A stretch of DNA of 64,000 nt, taken from the NCBI GenBank assembly GCA_963580285.1, contig OY757014.1, positions 100,938,072 to 101,002,071 on the forward strand, written 5' to 3'. Under the pieces are notes generated by a model. The model had not been told where the DNA came from, searched no databases, and saw only the letters and a program-made list of their open reading frames with translations. Both the position numbers and the translations under genes were made by a program. Each line of letters opens with the position of its first letter. Positions within the stretch are counted from its first letter, which is position 1. Below, in pieces: positions 21,864 through 31,174 of the stretch. Source of the DNA: Lucinisca nassula. Taxonomy: Eukaryota; Mollusca; Bivalvia; Lucinida; Lucinidae.

Positions 21864-22590
21864 AAGACTGATATAAATCAAAAAGCCTTTAGCATGACTT
21901 CTTGATATGTGGATGATTTATTAAATATTGATAATACCTATTTCGACGGTTTGATCAGTCCAAGTTACACCCTAGAACTCCAGTTAAATTCAGCAAATTC
22001 TTTTGATACCGAGGTCCCGTTTTTGGATGTACACCAATCTATTGTAGATTTGTTTGTTTTTTTTGCAAAATTTATAATAAACGCGATGATTTTGATTTTG
22101 AGATTGTAAATTTTCCTTTATTGGATGGCGATATTTCTGGTGCGGCATCCTATGGCGTTTATATTTAGCAAATTATTCGATTTCGTAATAAATTGTTAAC
22201 TGCTTAACTTCTAAATCAAAGTTATCGGTATCATTCACTACGCCAACCCTTTTCACAATTTTAAAGACGTAATTCCGCTTTAATTTCAAAATTAAATGTT
22301 GGACTTAAATCTCTTCTGCAGCAAGGTCTATAGGAACCCGAATTTTATGGTGACTTGGTATACAAATTCAGAAAAGTTATATAATCGTGAGGACCTCAAC
22401 ACCCAACTTCGTAAAATTATTCTTCGGTATAAAAAGATTGGGTATAACATAAATGTTATACGACAGACTGCATGTATGGTAGTTAACCCAATCATTGTTG
22501 ACATTGACAACTTTGCTTCCCTCTTTTACTGCACGCCGGTGGGTCAGGCCTCAGATTCTATGACCGGTTCCAGCGTAAAGGCTTACTGAT

Positions 22591-23145
22591 AATTAGAGAG
22601 AATCTAATTTTATGTAACGTTGGTTGGTGCCTGATGCTCTGTCTCTGGTCGGCTCATCGGAGTCTGACTGTTGGTTTTATTTTGTTCCAGCATTTCAGTG
22701 GTTTCTTGCTGTCGAGTCTTCAACGTTGTTTCATCTCTGTGTTGTTTGACCTTTGTGTTCACGGGGACGCTGCACTGATGAGTTAGGAGGCATTCATACG
22801 AACTGATCAAATTATTTGTTTAAATCGCGACGGAAGGAAGGGCGAGGATTGTGGCCACGTAAAATCGATTTCAGCACCTCCCCCTCCACTACCACCACCC
22901 CAGTGGAATTCATTTCACTGACCGTTCCCAAACACTTCTTCTGTCGCTTATATCTTTTTATTTTGGATAGCCAATTGGCCATTTTGTGGGACTGTCATTT
23001 TGGTTTTCGCTAATAATAATTTATATTTCCATTATGGTCTTTTTGTTTCTTGGTTGTGTTCTTTCCCCTTTGGTGTCTCTGATAGGAGCTGTGGGTTAAT
23101 TGTATCGCTTCCTGATAATTGCCTTCACTTTTATTTGCTGCATTT
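22591..23145 (+). mobile_element. PLE 3' untranslated region of copy d
   Basis: Follows the RT end: TTGGTGCCTGATGCTCTGTC, CAGCATTTCAGTGGTTTCTT, ATGAGTTAGGAGGCATTCAT, then ends near TTGCCTTCACTTTTATTTG. Same order of blocks as 58820-59360. Confidence 0.7.
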
Positions 23146-23479
23146 CCTCTTCTTCTTGCTATCACGCTGGATAAAGTACCTAAATGACGATACATGTAAT
23201 AATGTAGACTGGAGATTAACAGTCGCATCTTCCGCATATGAGTAACGTAAAATATTTGCTATTATGTGAACCCCCTTTAAAGCTTTAAAAAGGCATTTTC
23301 CCTTACATATTATAGGATCTGCTAGAAGCAGAAAGAATGTACAGCTCGGGCGCAAATTCTTTCCAAAAAGAGTTGTTATGCGTTAAAAATAATTTGACGC
23401 ATAAGTCATCTGCAAGGAGATTCTAATCTTGCTTCTATGGTACATGTATGTTTAACGTTGGTGTGGTCGCGTGCCAGAC
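23146..23479. other. Intron, nothing recognised
   Basis: No feature recognised. Confidence 0.35.
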
Positions 23480-23605
23480 AATTGTGTAAGGTGTGTCTCA
23501 CCAACAGCTAAGGCAAAATGGAGATGGGACCTCGATTTAAAGACTCACCCAAAAGTCTGAAGAAGCCCACAACCCCTGGTTTATGAGGCGAGTAGCATAA
23601 TCACA
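23480..23605 (-). repeat. S3 tRNA-like SINE copy
   Basis: CTCACCAACAGCTAAGG, GGGACCTCGATTTAAAGACT, ACCCCTGGTTTATGAGGCGA; reverse copy of the S3 sequence at 24095. Confidence 0.6.
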
Positions 23606-23699
23606 ACACCACAGATGTCAGTGTCGAAGCATAGCTCGAAATTTGCTTCTACGTGCATTAAATAATAATAGTAATAATAATAATTATATATTTAATATT

Positions 23700-24345
23700 A
23701 TTATTATCACCTCGCACACCATAGTTGCGCGGGGGATTAGCATTTGTCCCGCACGTACGTACGTACATTTGACAACGCTCTATCGCCTACATTCCATGAC
23801 CGATTTCAATATAACTTTAAACCAATGTTTCTTATGGAACTATCTCGAGCAAGTTCGACTTTCACAGTCATGGCCACAAGGTCAAAGTCACTGTGGCTAA
23901 TTAAACAAAAATCGTTTTCATCGCTCTAGTGCCTACATTACTTGACCGATTTCAAAATAACTTCACACAAATATTCCACATGACAATATCTTGAGCGAAT
24001 TAGACTTGTGGACTCAAGGTCAAGGTCACTGTGGCTTTTTTAGAAACAAAAATTGTCATCGCTCTACATTACTTGACCGATTTCAAAATTACTTTAGAAG
24101 CCTCCGAAATGCAGTGGTTACGCTACTAGCCTTGTAAACCAGGGATCGCAGGATCGATCCCGGGCTTCTCCAGACTTTCGGATGAGTCTTTAAACCGAGG
24201 TCCCGTCTCCGTATGACCTTAGCTGTTGGTGGGACGTAAAACTAAAACTCACTCACTCACTCAAAATTACTTCGCACACATGTTTCTTCTGACAATATCT
24301 CGAGCGAGCTCGACTCGACAACATTGGGTAAATAGATTTACTCAT
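23700..24345 (-). repeat. H7: tandem core fragment, split by an S3 SINE
   Basis: Two to three units of the H3 type in reverse: GCCTACATTACTTGACCGAT, CACTGTGGCTAATTA, GACAATATCTCGAGCGA. The unit is interrupted at 24095-24262. Confidence 0.6.
24095..24262 (+). mobile_element. S3 tRNA-derived SINE with target duplication
   Basis: Starts GAAGCCTCCGAAATGCAGTGG (box A-like ATGCAGTGGTTACGC) and carries GGATCGATCCCGGG (box B-like); the tail is TCACTCACTCACT. CAAAATTACTT occurs just before it (about 24083) and just after (about 24262), a target-site duplication of about 11 bp. Confidence 0.75.
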
Positions 24346-24349
24346 AAAC

Positions 24350-24595
24350 AACACAAGGGCGCTGACTCTTAATCATTAGGTCTCTCACCGCTGTGGGTTC
24401 GAGCCTCGCTCGGGTCACATGTGAGACGCCAAGTTCTGCAATGGAAGGTCAGGTGGTTTTCCTCCGGGTACTCCGATTTTCGCCCACCTCCGATTAACGA
24501 TCGGCTCGATATGAGTGAATTAATCTTGAAAGGGCCGTAAACCCCTTCCCCCCCAAAAAAACAAAAAAACAAAAACAAAAAAACACACGACAGTA
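24350..24595 (+). mobile_element. S2 tRNA-derived SINE
   Basis: Box B GTGGGTTCGAGCCTC at about 24401; box A region partly lost (GGGCGCTGACTCTTAATC). Body CTCCGGGTACTCCGATTTTC and GGCTCGATATGAGTGAA, then an A-rich tail from 24556. Other copies at 55005 and, reversed, 56187. Confidence 0.75.
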
Positions 24596-24667
24596 ATATA
24601 CGGAACCCGGAAAGGGTCATGATTTTTTTTTTAATCTGTTTGTTAATTTTTTTCTTTTTTTTTAAGT

Positions 24668-25605
24668 TTTGCGAGCAAGATATTAAGTTGTGCGAAAACA
24701 AGATATTATCTTGTGCGCACAAGATATCTTGTGCAGACAACATAATTTATCTTGTGGGGACAACATATTATCTATCTTGTTTGCACAACTTAATATCTTG
24801 TGCGCACAAGATATTATCTTGTTTGCACAACATAGATCTTGGGAAGTTTTGCGAACAAGATATTGTCTTGTGCAGACAATTTATTATCTTGTTCGCACAA
24901 CATATTATCTTGTGCAGAGAAGATAATATCTTGTGCGTACAAGATAATAAGTTGTGCGAAAAAGATAATATCTAGTGCGCACAAGATAAGATCTTGTGCA
25001 GACAAGATAATATCTTGTTCGCACAAATTAATATCTTGTGCGAACAAGATATTATCTTGTCCACATAAGATAATTTCTTGTGTGCACAAGATAATATGTT
25101 GTCCGAACAAAATAATATCTTGTCCGCACAAGATAATATCTTGTGCGCACAAGATAATAAAGTTGTCCGAACAAGATAATATCTTGTCTGCATAAGATAT
25201 AGAGGATCTTACATGAGTGTTCCTGTATTATTGAATTTATTAAACGAGTTGAGGAAAAGGGATAAAATGCGAGGCTTTGCCAAGCATTTTATTCCTTTTC
25301 CTCAACGAGTTTAATAAATTCAATTATACATGAACACTCATGTAAGACGAATGCAAGAGCACGAATGCAAGATTCTATTTATCAGATGACATTTAAAAAG
25401 ATTCACGATTGTTTACAAAAATGTCAAATATTCCGCGATTAGTAAACGCGACGTGGTTAAGGACGTCATACATGTAACATTACGGGGCGTATCTAGCTAA
25501 TTTGCATATTTTATCCACAAGTGGATTATCGAAAATATTACGTGACGTTATTACACTCTCAGACGCGACGTCATATGATAAATTATCTTGTTCGCGTAAC
25601 TTATA
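24668..25605. repeat. 21 bp doubly palindromic tandem array, interrupted by A3
   Basis: About 25 units of a 21 bp repeat built from two near-palindromes, AAGATAATATCTT and TGTGCGCACA. It runs from 24668 to 25198 and resumes briefly at 25583 (TTATCTTGTTCGCG) after element A3. Because the unit is a multiple of three and self-complementary, long reading frames appear on both strands, repeating seven-residue words such as KIISCAH. These are judged not to be genes. Confidence 0.8.
25199..25582 (-). mobile_element. Foldback MITE family A, copy 3, inside the 21 bp array
   Basis: Hairpin from AGAGGATCTTACATGAGTG (25200) with tip GCGAGGCTTTGCC; one arm end is locally duplicated (ACGAATGCAAGAGCACGAAT). 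Body ends GACGTCATATGATAAA at about 25582. Confidence 0.75.
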
Positions 25606-25747
25606 TAAAAACAATTCATGTCCCTTCCCTTGTTCCGTAGTTATAAATATGACGGCGAAGAAAAAACCCCAAGGTCATGACTAGACCTCGTGACGTCACT
25701 CAAATTCATTTATTAATAGCAAAAAAAAAAAAAAAATAAAAAAATAA

Positions 25748-25785
<38 letters not shown>

Positions 25786-26389
25786 TAAAAGAAAAAAGAA
25801 AATGAAAAAATTTATACCAACACACAAATAAGAAAGCAAGAAATTCGGTGAAACCGAGGTATGCTCCCCGAAGATGCGCAGTAGAAGGAGAGTTATGTTA
25901 GTGAACGAGTAAAATATGGTGGTCCTACACACTTTGAAGTGTGGTATGAAATCTGGAGTTTTTGATCTGACTAAAAATACTGTTGAACTGGGTGTAAACA
26001 TAAAAGCATCCATCCACTCTTATGTTGTGAAATTAATCAATGAACTAAGTGCCAGATGTGAAAAAACTAAATATAGTAGCTGCCTGCTGCAACTCTTAAA
26101 CAAAAAGTCTAAGAATTCCCTAGCTAGTGATTTTCAACAAAGAATGCAAAAATAAGGAGAAATGCAAGGCCCATTCCCTGCCAAAGGCCTGTAAATCTTA
26201 AACCATAAGGATTAGAAAGTCGGTTTCGTGTTTCCTAGTAAGTGATTTTCAATGAAGAATGTCGCAAGGAATACACATGTGAAATATGAAAGCACTATTA
26301 CCCATGGTTATGAAATAACATGAGATATGTTCATGAAAAAGGGGAGATGATTCAGTGAAAATAAACAATATAATTATGGCCCTGTGTCA
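25606..26389. other. Simple A/T-rich tract and an unassigned open frame
   Basis: A/AAT-rich tract 25720-25805. An open frame of 79 codons at 25916-26155 (contains LINELSARCEKTKYSSC) has a plausible protein-like composition but no family I recognise; it could be a remnant of a retro-copied gene. No splice or start evidence. Confidence 0.3.
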
Positions 26390-28255
26390 GAATATAGGTT
26401 TTGTGATTGACGTTTCATGAGAGTAGGACAAATATTTTTAAAATTTTGAGCAAGGTTAAGTTGTTTGGATATGGCGTGACAAACCCACACCCAAAAACAA
26501 TACAGTTATGGCCCTTTGTCAGAATGTAGGTATTGTGATGGTAAGTATGTGTGTGATGTTTCATGAGAGTACGGAAAATACTTTTGAGGTTATGACCGAG
26601 GTTAAGTTTTAGGTTAAGGCGTGACAAACATATGGACAAAAGCAAAATAGTTATTATCCTTTGTCAGAATTGAGGTTCGCGATGATCAGAATGTGTGTGA
26701 AGTTTCATGAGAGTAGGGTAAATACTTCTGATTTTATGACCGATGTAAAGGTTTTTGGTTAGGGCGTGGCAAACACACGGACAAAAGCAATATAGTTCAG
26801 GCCCTTTGTCAGAATGTAGGTCTTGTTATTGTCAGTATGTGTGTTTTAGGATAATACTTTCGAAGATATGCCTGAGGTTAAATTGTTTGGTTTAGATGTG
26901 ACAGACTGAATGACAAGGTGATTACTATAGGACATCCAAACTACTATGTGGGGCGCTAATAAAGAAGTGAAGTAACTCCGTAAATACTGTTGGCGGGGTT
27001 ATGGTTCTTGCATTCGGCGAATTCCCTCATTGTCCCCTATCAGTGTATCAAGTATCACTAAAATACCTTTAAAACTTTACGAGATAAGCTCCGGGCAAGT
27101 TTAATATAGCAAAAACTAAAAAAGGAACTAACTCTGTAATTACTTGTGACAGAGATACGGTTTTTGCACTTCGTCTGATGGCCATCTATCGATGTATCAA
27201 GTTTCACTTAATTCCCTTTTTAGCTCGGCTGTTTTCGAAGAAAACGACGAGGTATTGTCATAGCTCTGGCGTCGTCTGCGTCGTCGTCGTCGTCGTGCAA
27301 AAACTTGGACATTTTGTAATATCTCCGTAATTTCTGAACATATTTACTTGAAACTCGGACTAGTTGAACATTATGAAAGGGAAACTCATACCAATAGGAG
27401 AGATAACCCTCAAAGTATTTTTGGCACAGTTATGCCTCTTTTTCGACTTAGAATTTTTGCAAAAACTTGGACATTTTGTAATATCTCTGTAATTACTGAA
27501 CATATTTATTTGAAACTCGGACTAGTTGATCATTATGAAAAAGGGAACTCATACAAATAGATGAGGTAACCCTATAAATATTTTTTTGCCCAGTCATGTC
27601 CCCTTTTCGACTTAGAATTTTTGCAAAAACTTGGGCATTTTGTAATATCTCTGTCATTACTGAACATATTTACTTGAAACTCGGACTAGTTGTTCATTAT
27701 GAAAAGGGGAACTCATACCAATAGATGAGGTAACTCTCAAAATATTTTCGGCATAGTTATGCCACTTTTTCGAATTTTTGCGTCGTCATGCAAAACTTGG
27801 ACATTTTGTAATAACTCTGTCATTACTGAACATATTTACTTGAAACTTGGCCTAGATGTTCATTATGAAAAGGGGAACTCATACCAATAGGTGAAGTAAC
27901 CCTCAAAATATTTTGGCACAGTTATGTCCCATTTTCGACATAGAATTTTTGTTATACTAAAAGAAACTGCAGCCGAGCGTTGGCACCCGCATGCGGTGCT
28001 CTTGCTTACTCTCAGAGATATGTTCCGGACAAATTTTTCATTGAAATAGTTAAGAAGGGAAGTAACTCCATTAATACTTGTGACAGGGTTATGGTTCTTG
28101 CTTTCTGCGATTCTACTCATGGCACTCTATCAGTATATCAAGTTTCACTAAATTACCTTTAATACTTTTACAGAGTGTGACGAATGACGGACGATCGGAC
28201 GGACGGACGGACAAAGCAGCGACTATATTCTCTCCCTTCGGACTGATAAGCCAAA
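26390..28255. repeat. H6: composite Helitron-like repeat with two tandem cores
   Basis: First core: about four units of 120-130 bp with CCTTTGTCAGAATGTAGGT and TTTCATGAGAGTAGG (26390-26900). Second core: four units of about 165 bp with GCAAAAACTTGGACATTTTG at 27296, 27461, 27624 and 27790. Blocks of GAAGTAACTCCGTAAATAC type flank them at 26950 and 28050. The right end is GACGGACGGACGGACAAAGC, as in H1. Low-complexity CGTCGTCGTCGT at 27270. Confidence 0.6.
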
Positions 28256-28681
28256 GTTGCTTTTAGCTCTTACAACCAATCGAATCACCAATCAGCCTTG
28301 CGACACGCTATTCATCCGGTGACAGACACGGTCTGACGTTTAGGTTCCCGACCTCATATATGGTTTGAAAGGAATACGCTGTAAATCTGAAAAGCGAGCT
28401 TCAGCTGCAGCAAAGCGGGGGTTTGGCGCGGAAAAGGGGGCATGTATCTTGCGTCACTGGGGCGTCCATCTAATATTGGCTTACAGTTGGACAAGGCCTG
28501 CTGTCCTTGCAGCAGGTAAGGGAAGAGGTGAATGTTGTTACAGTAGAACTTCGATGGCTCAAACACCGATGGCTCGTTTACCATTGACGAGTCGAACCCG
28601 TTCTTGAGTCCCTAGCGAAATCCTCTACATAAGAAACAGTGGGGGATAATTAAGGAGATTTTAGTCTTTTGTCTTGCAAAT
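28256..28681. other. Intron, nothing recognised
   Basis: More GC than the surroundings but no domain, splice pair or repeat recognised. Confidence 0.35.
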
Positions 28682-28755
28682 GTATGCTGTGTGTACTCAT
28701 TAGAATCGCCTCATCGAGGCGATTCTAATGAGTACACACAGCATACATATTCATT
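28682..28755. repeat. Family E hairpin alone (copy 4)
   Basis: Near-perfect hairpin of about 32 bp arms: GTATGCTGTGTGTACTCATT, tip CGCCTCATCGAGGCG. The rest of element E is missing. Confidence 0.7.
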
Positions 28756-29504
28756 ATCGAACACCGAAAAGATGTGTAAAAGTATCTCGTTATGCCTCCT
28801 GACAGTAACCTCAGTGGCTCGAACTACCCCTGTCTCGAACAGATTTTCGACGTCCCAAAGGTATTCGAGCCATTGAAGTTCGACTGTATTTCTTCTATTG
28901 CACTCTTCACTTCCGTTCATTTTCTTCTTTCTCCTCTGTCCCTCACTTTAATCTTATCTACTGTCTCTTCTATCTCTTTTCTCCCTTTCTCTGAGTGACT
29001 TCACAAACTGACCCGCAAGGGTTGGTGTGTCGTTTAAGGCATTTATTCTGAAACAGTAAAACACACCGTGTGTTCATAATTGTTTTATTGCCCCCTGTGG
29101 TATACTATCTATAGCAGATCAAAGGCGGTCCCTAATAGGGTGATTAGTAGCTCTTGTTGAATCCCCTGACTGAGGTACATAAGGGGAAAATCAATAATAT
29201 ACACTCCAGTCAACAGTTAGTAAATTATTGATTTTCCCCAGGGAGGCCCTTACCTGTTGAAGACAGAGGACCTGTCTCCAGTCAGCACTGAGGGCTACAT
29301 AATATTATGTAATGAAATGATAGTCCTCAATAGTCAAGAATAAATGCCTTTAAGCCCTAATCAAGCAATCAAATAAAATCTAGTTGCAAGTAAACTTTCT
29401 TGCAGAGCTTGTGTCTCTGTTGTGTGATGATACGCGTTACCTACATACGAGCTCGCTCGACGCCCGCCGACGGCTGTCATTTGCGGCCGAAGCTATCCTC
29501 ATAT
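28756..29504. other. Intron with a small hairpin repeat
   Basis: GCCCCCTGTGGTATACTATC at 29090 recurs as CCCCCTGTGAAATAGTGTCC at 54310, so it is a repeat. Inverted GGGGAAAATCAATAAT / ATTATTGATTTTCCCC at 29182-29240. No exon. Confidence 0.4.
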
Positions 29505-30025
29505 ATAATGAATCACGACAGAAAAACCGCTTTTAAACACTCAGTAAACAGTAAAATGTGTTTTTTTCTTTCTTTTACTGGGGTCGGGACTTAAACCCAT
29601 TTTACCTGGCCGCAATCCTCGCCCTTAGTACTGTCGTGGTTAAGACAAATCATTTGTTCAGCCCGCATCACGGAAACACGCCTATATGATTTGGACCCCC
29701 TCGAAACCCACTTTTACATACGAGGCGGTTCTAACGAGTATCCGCAATCTATGTTTTGAGCAGAACTAAGAAAAGTATTGAAATTTTTCATCTGATATTT
29801 TTCATTTTTCGGTGGTAAAATTTACAATATATTTGTATAGGCGTGTTTTCGTAATGGCATGAAGGATTTGTTAGTCATCAATGCATCATCTCCGCGAACA
29901 TACAAATCAAACGAATACAGAGATGAAACAACGAAGAGGACCCGACAGCATGAAATAACTAAAATGTTGGAGCAAAAGAAAACGAACAGTTGGATTACGG
30001 CCCGAAAGCCGCCAATAAACAGTCG
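29505..30025 (-). mobile_element. PLE 3'-end fragment e, split by a family E MITE
   Basis: Reverse blocks AATCCTCGCCCTTAGTACTG, AGACAAATCATTTGTTCAGC and, beyond 29862, CATCTCCGCGAACATACAAA and AACTAAAATGTTGGAGCAAA. The insertion lies at the GCAT of the PLE sequence. Confidence 0.65.
29667..29862 (+). mobile_element. MITE family E, copy 5
   Basis: Ends CATCACGGAAACACGCC and GGCGTGTTTTCGTAATG. The left half of the central hairpin is deleted; only GAGGCGGTTCTAACGAGTAT and the right side remain. It sits inside PLE fragment e. Confidence 0.7.
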
Positions 30026-30196
30026 ATATTTCAAACAGTGTACTGCTGAATAGGATTGATTGTCTCTTCACTTCCAATTTGACTACGTGTCATTGCTTGT
30101 ATATGGCACTTTGCTTATTTTGTGTTGATTGCAAAGGCGTGCATATTTTGATGTCGCTTTCAAAGTTCTTCATTGCATTTAATTGTAAGATAGCTA
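30026..30196. other. Intron, nothing recognised
   Basis: No feature recognised. Confidence 0.35.
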
Positions 30197-30561
30197 TTTA
30201 TCATATGACGTCGCGTCTGAGAGTGTAATAACGCCATGTAATATTTTCGATAATCCACTAGTGGATTAAATATGCAAATTAGCTAGATACGCTCCGTAAC
30301 GTTACATGTACGACGTCCTTAACGACGTCGCGTTTACTAACGGCGGAATATTGACATTTTTGCAAACAATCGTGAATAAAATGCGTTTTAAATGTCATAT
30401 GATAAATAGAATCTTGCATTCGTGCCCATGTATTATTGAATTTATTAAACTGGTTGAGGAAAAGGGATAAAATGCTCGGCAAAGCCTCGCATTTTATCCC
30501 TTTTCTTCAACTCGTTTAATAGATTCAATAATACATGAACACTCGTGCAAGATCCTCTCTA
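30197..30561 (+). mobile_element. Foldback MITE family A, copy 4
   Basis: Body from TTTATCATATGACGTCGCG to GTCATATGATAAAT, then the hairpin AGAATCTTGCATTCGTGCC with tip CTCGGCAAAGCCTCG, ending CAAGATCCTCT. Same order and strand as copy 1. Confidence 0.78.
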
Positions 30562-30696
30562 TCTATTAAGACACATGCCTATGTTTTTGCACGGATTTTT
30601 ATGTTTTGTCCCCACGCTATAATTTGCATATATATGTTCATGTAAATATGTTAGCGAAATGACAACACACTTAAAAATTAATATTTGTTTCGTTAA

Positions 30697-30844
30697 ACCT
30701 ACGATACATCTGAATAGTGCTATCAGTCGGTTCACCCGACAACCGCAGACAAAAAAAGAAAAAAGTACCGGAAGAAGTCCGGTCTTTAGACTCCCGCACC
30801 GTTCGGAAGCGTAAGCCAACAACAGGTGCTACAATCAATTTTAC
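30697..30844 (+). repeat. DIRS left inverted terminal repeat
   Basis: From ACCTACGATACATCTGAATA to ACAATCAATTTTAC. It matches the reverse complement of 36726-36873 over all 148 bases as far as can be read. Confidence 0.9.
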
Positions 30845-31174
30845 GTCTGCGCTTCAGGAGACAAGACACGTTTTTGTCGGAGAGATATTTTCTCGAGTAT
30901 AGAAGCCGTTGTGGGTAAACGAGGTCTCACCCGTTCGCAGACTATTTTCTACAGTGTTTTCTCATCAAGTAAAACCATTTCATATTGTTTTCTTGTATTA
31001 TTTATTATTCTGACTTTGTCGGTCTACCGACCTAGTTGGGATTTTCGTTACGTTCATAAGTTCGGATTCTTGTTTTTTCCGTTCTTAGTTTCTTTTGTTC
31101 TGTTTTCTTTTTGTTGTTTTTCCTTCTGGTATAATTTTCTTTTGATCTGTAGTCCTGTTTTCAGCCATTTCAGG

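Larger units (their letters stand above)
21002..21885 (-). mobile_element. RZ: retrozyme-like tandem of a 382 bp monomer
   Basis: One full monomer (about 21004-21385) is followed head to tail by a partial second (21386-21567, resuming at 21864-21885 after PLE fragment c). Each monomer carries a hammerhead ribozyme motif on the minus strand, 382 bp apart. Monomer marks: GGAGACGTTTTACGGCCGCC, CAGCTGCAGTGAAGGC, and AAAGACTGATATAAATCAAA, which returns at 21866 and shows that fragment c is an insertion. No ORF. Non-coding tandem repeats with hammerheads are known as retrozymes; this assignment is inference from structure. Confidence 0.8.
20706..22590 (+). pseudogene. Penelope-like RT, broken by nested insertions (copy d)
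   Basis: Reverse transcriptase pieces match the copy at 57688-58820: GGGTATTCCGATGGG (IPMG motif) at 20738-20752 and the following YCYERDFM region up to about 20858; then YVDDLLNIDNTYFDGLISP (the YxDD catalytic region, 21907), LELQLNSANSFDTEVPFLD and the C-terminal NPIIVDIDNFASLFYC to 22589. Between 20859 and 21885 lie PLE fragment b, an RZ tandem and PLE fragment c. The outer reading continues across them, so they are insertions. Many stops and frameshifts; dead. Confidence 0.75.

Noticed and set aside
24619..25195. Open frames of 73-124 codons on both strands rich in SCAHKI or LCAQD words
   Set aside because: They come from the 21 bp self-complementary repeat, whose period is a multiple of three; no start, splice or domain evidence.
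25916..26155. 79-codon frame with protein-like composition
   Set aside because: No family recognised and no splice or start support; noted only as an unassigned frame.
30911..31174. N-terminal extension of DIRS ORF1
   Set aside because: No ATG before 31175; the extension is phenylalanine-rich and looks like leader sequence.
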